DNA of 6,824 nucleotides, taken from NCBI GenBank assembly GCA_024635465.1, contig JAGXIS010000034.1, positions 1-6,824 on the forward strand, written 5' to 3'. Within the stretch, counting starts at the first letter, position 1. The number at the start of each line of letters is the position of its first letter. The position numbers were made by a program, and so were the translations under genes. Positions 6,419-6,824 of the stretch are shown here, piece by piece. Under the pieces are notes generated by a model. The model was not told where the DNA came from, did no database searches, and saw nothing but the letters and a program-made list of their open reading frames with translations. The DNA comes from Bacteroidota bacterium. GTDB taxonomy: Bacteria; Bacteroidota; Rhodothermia; Balneolales; Balneolaceae.

Positions 6419-6479
6419 TAGTTCAACATTATTTTTTCTGAAAATTTCAAATCCGGATATCTACTCAATATTCATTCGT

Positions 6480-6491
6480 ATAAGGTCTTAT
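6480..6491. repeat. Short inverted repeat ATAAG-GT-CTTAT
   Basis: Five-base perfect arms with a 2-base centre lie in the middle of the divergent spacer. It could be a minor operator half or a chance palindrome, as the arms are short and AT-rich. Confidence 0.2.
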
Positions 6492-6519
6492 CAAATGGGT
6501 AACGTTCATCTGACCGAAT

Positions 6520-6538
6520 ATATGTATAACATATGTAT
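6520..6538. repeat. Overlapping palindrome and direct repeat ATATGTAT-AAC-ATATGTAT
   Basis: Two identical 8-mers (6520-6527 and 6531-6538) recur at 11-bp spacing, about one helical turn. The same stretch contains a perfect inverted repeat ATATGT-ATA-ACATAT (6520-6534). It lies just upstream of the candidate -35 region of the NIPSNAP gene, a usual place for an activator or repressor site. The AT-rich background lowers the weight of this evidence. Confidence 0.35.
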
Positions 6539-6551
6539 GAACCAAATTTCA

Positions 6552-6580
6552 GTGACTCCTTACAAAAAAATAATTATATT
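6552..6580 (+). promoter_or_regulatory. Candidate promoter of the NIPSNAP-like gene
   Basis: GTGACT (6552-6557, 4 of 6 to TTGACA) and TATATT (6575-6580, 5 of 6 to TATAAT) are separated by 17 bp. The same -10 region extends as TATATTTT, close to the Bacteroidota -7 element TAnnTTTG. Transcription would begin near 6587, leaving a leader of about 47 nt before the ATG at 6634. Confidence 0.35.
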
Positions 6581-6633
6581 TTTATATGAGTAGTGAGTAT
6601 TCTATGTCATCATCAAACTAACGTAAGAAAACC

Positions 6634-6824
6634 ATGATAAAAAGTAATTTTGGAACAGTTCTCATTACAGGCGTTTTCGCATTAATTCTCTCTTTTTCAG
6701 TAGCGGATAGTGAAACAGTTGTTAATGAGACTGTTAAAACTGAAGATCGGATTTTTGAATTGCGAACATATGTCACCCATCCGGGAAAACTGGATGATCT
6801 TCATGAACGCTTTTCCAATCACAC
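6634..6824 (+). CDS. Exported NIPSNAP-family protein (partial, runs off window edge)
   Basis: An ATG opens a frame of 63 complete codons to the window edge with no stop. Residues 1-24 look like a Sec signal peptide: Lys3, a hydrophobic core from about 8 to 23 (TVLITGVFALILSFSV), then Ala24-Asp25 as a possible cleavage site. No lipobox cysteine is seen. After a polar linker, RIFELRTYVTHPGKLDDLHERF at about 39-60 (key residues E42, L43, R44, Y46, P50, G51, K52, L53) matches the start of the NIPSNAP domain, a small dimeric alpha-beta barrel fold (PF07978) related to ABM/EthD domains. The biochemical role of bacterial members is poorly known, so no reaction is proposed. The gene is divergent from recA with an A-rich but not Shine-Dalgarno-like leader (AAGAAAACC). 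Another upstream ATG at 6604 meets a stop after five codons. Confidence 0.8.
   Translation, partial: MIKSNFGTVLITGVFALILSFSVADSETVVNETVKTEDRIFELRTYVTHPGKLDDLHERFSNH

Larger units (their letters stand above)
6303..6633. other. 331-bp divergent intergenic region between recA and the NIPSNAP gene
   Basis: This is the only non-coding stretch longer than 300 bases. It is AT-rich and separates two divergently transcribed genes, so it should hold both their promoters. It contains three perfect short inverted repeats (6403-6418, 6480-6491 and 6520-6534), an 8-bp direct repeat pair with 11-bp period (6520-6538), and a promoter-like pair ahead of the NIPSNAP gene (6552-6580). On the recA side TTATTTTG (minus strand, about 6385-6392) resembles a -7 element with one mismatch, but no matching -33 element was found. 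I found no E. coli-type (CTGT-N8-ACAG) or Bacillus-type (GAAC-N4-GTTC) LexA box. A 63-codon frame at 6402-6593 on the plus strand shows no protein-like features. No RNA gene is recognisable. Confidence 0.7.

Noticed and set aside
6402..6593. 63-codon plus-strand frame in the recA upstream spacer
   Set aside because: No conserved motif, signal peptide or convincing leader is seen, and it spans the likely promoter elements of both neighbouring genes. Chance openness in AT-rich DNA is the better explanation.
6303..6633. E. coli-type or Bacillus-type LexA box, or a riboswitch, upstream of recA
   Set aside because: No CTGT-N8-ACAG or GAAC-N4-GTTC site was found on either strand. No long paired structure stands out apart from a 4-bp GACG/CGTC stem in the recA leader.

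Overview
The window looks like a chromosomal housekeeping region from a moderately AT-rich member of the Bacteroidota/Balneolota/Rhodothermota group. Three things suggest this. The protein signatures fit, especially the PurH, MreB and RecX types. No gene start is preceded by a recognisable Shine-Dalgarno sequence. The purH-mreB-mreC order is, from memory, usual in that group. The exact lineage (for example a Balneolaceae-like bacterium) is inference and was not tested.

Seven genes lie on the minus strand. Read in the direction of transcription from right to left they are recA (6302-5211), recX (5194-4523), an AI-2E/PF01594-family membrane permease (4530-3424), purN (3367-2795), purH (2788-1214), mreB (1115-51) and the first 11 codons of a probable mreC (33-1). 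Spacing is tight: 16 nt between recA and recX, an 8-nt overlap between recX and the permease, 56 nt before purN, 6 nt between purN and purH, 98 nt before mreB and 17 nt before mreC. The spacing allows one long transcript, with possible internal promoters in the 56- and 98-bp gaps. One divergent gene on the plus strand (6634 to the window edge) encodes the start of an exported NIPSNAP-like protein.

Three functions are joined here: homologous recombination and its modulation (RecA, RecX), two folate-dependent steps plus the final cyclisation of de novo purine synthesis (PurN, PurH), and rod-shape control (MreB, MreC). The 331-bp divergent spacer between recA and the NIPSNAP gene is the only long non-coding stretch. 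It holds three short perfect inverted repeats and a candidate promoter.

I see no mobile element, CRISPR array, tRNA/rRNA gene or prophage signal. The window reads as an ordinary core region and I found no convincing evidence of a previously undescribed system. The points worth a second look are small-scale: a palindrome upstream of recA, two slippage-prone simple repeats inside recA, an N-terminal extension on MreB, three non-ATG starts without Shine-Dalgarno sequences, and the in-frame purN/purH junction.
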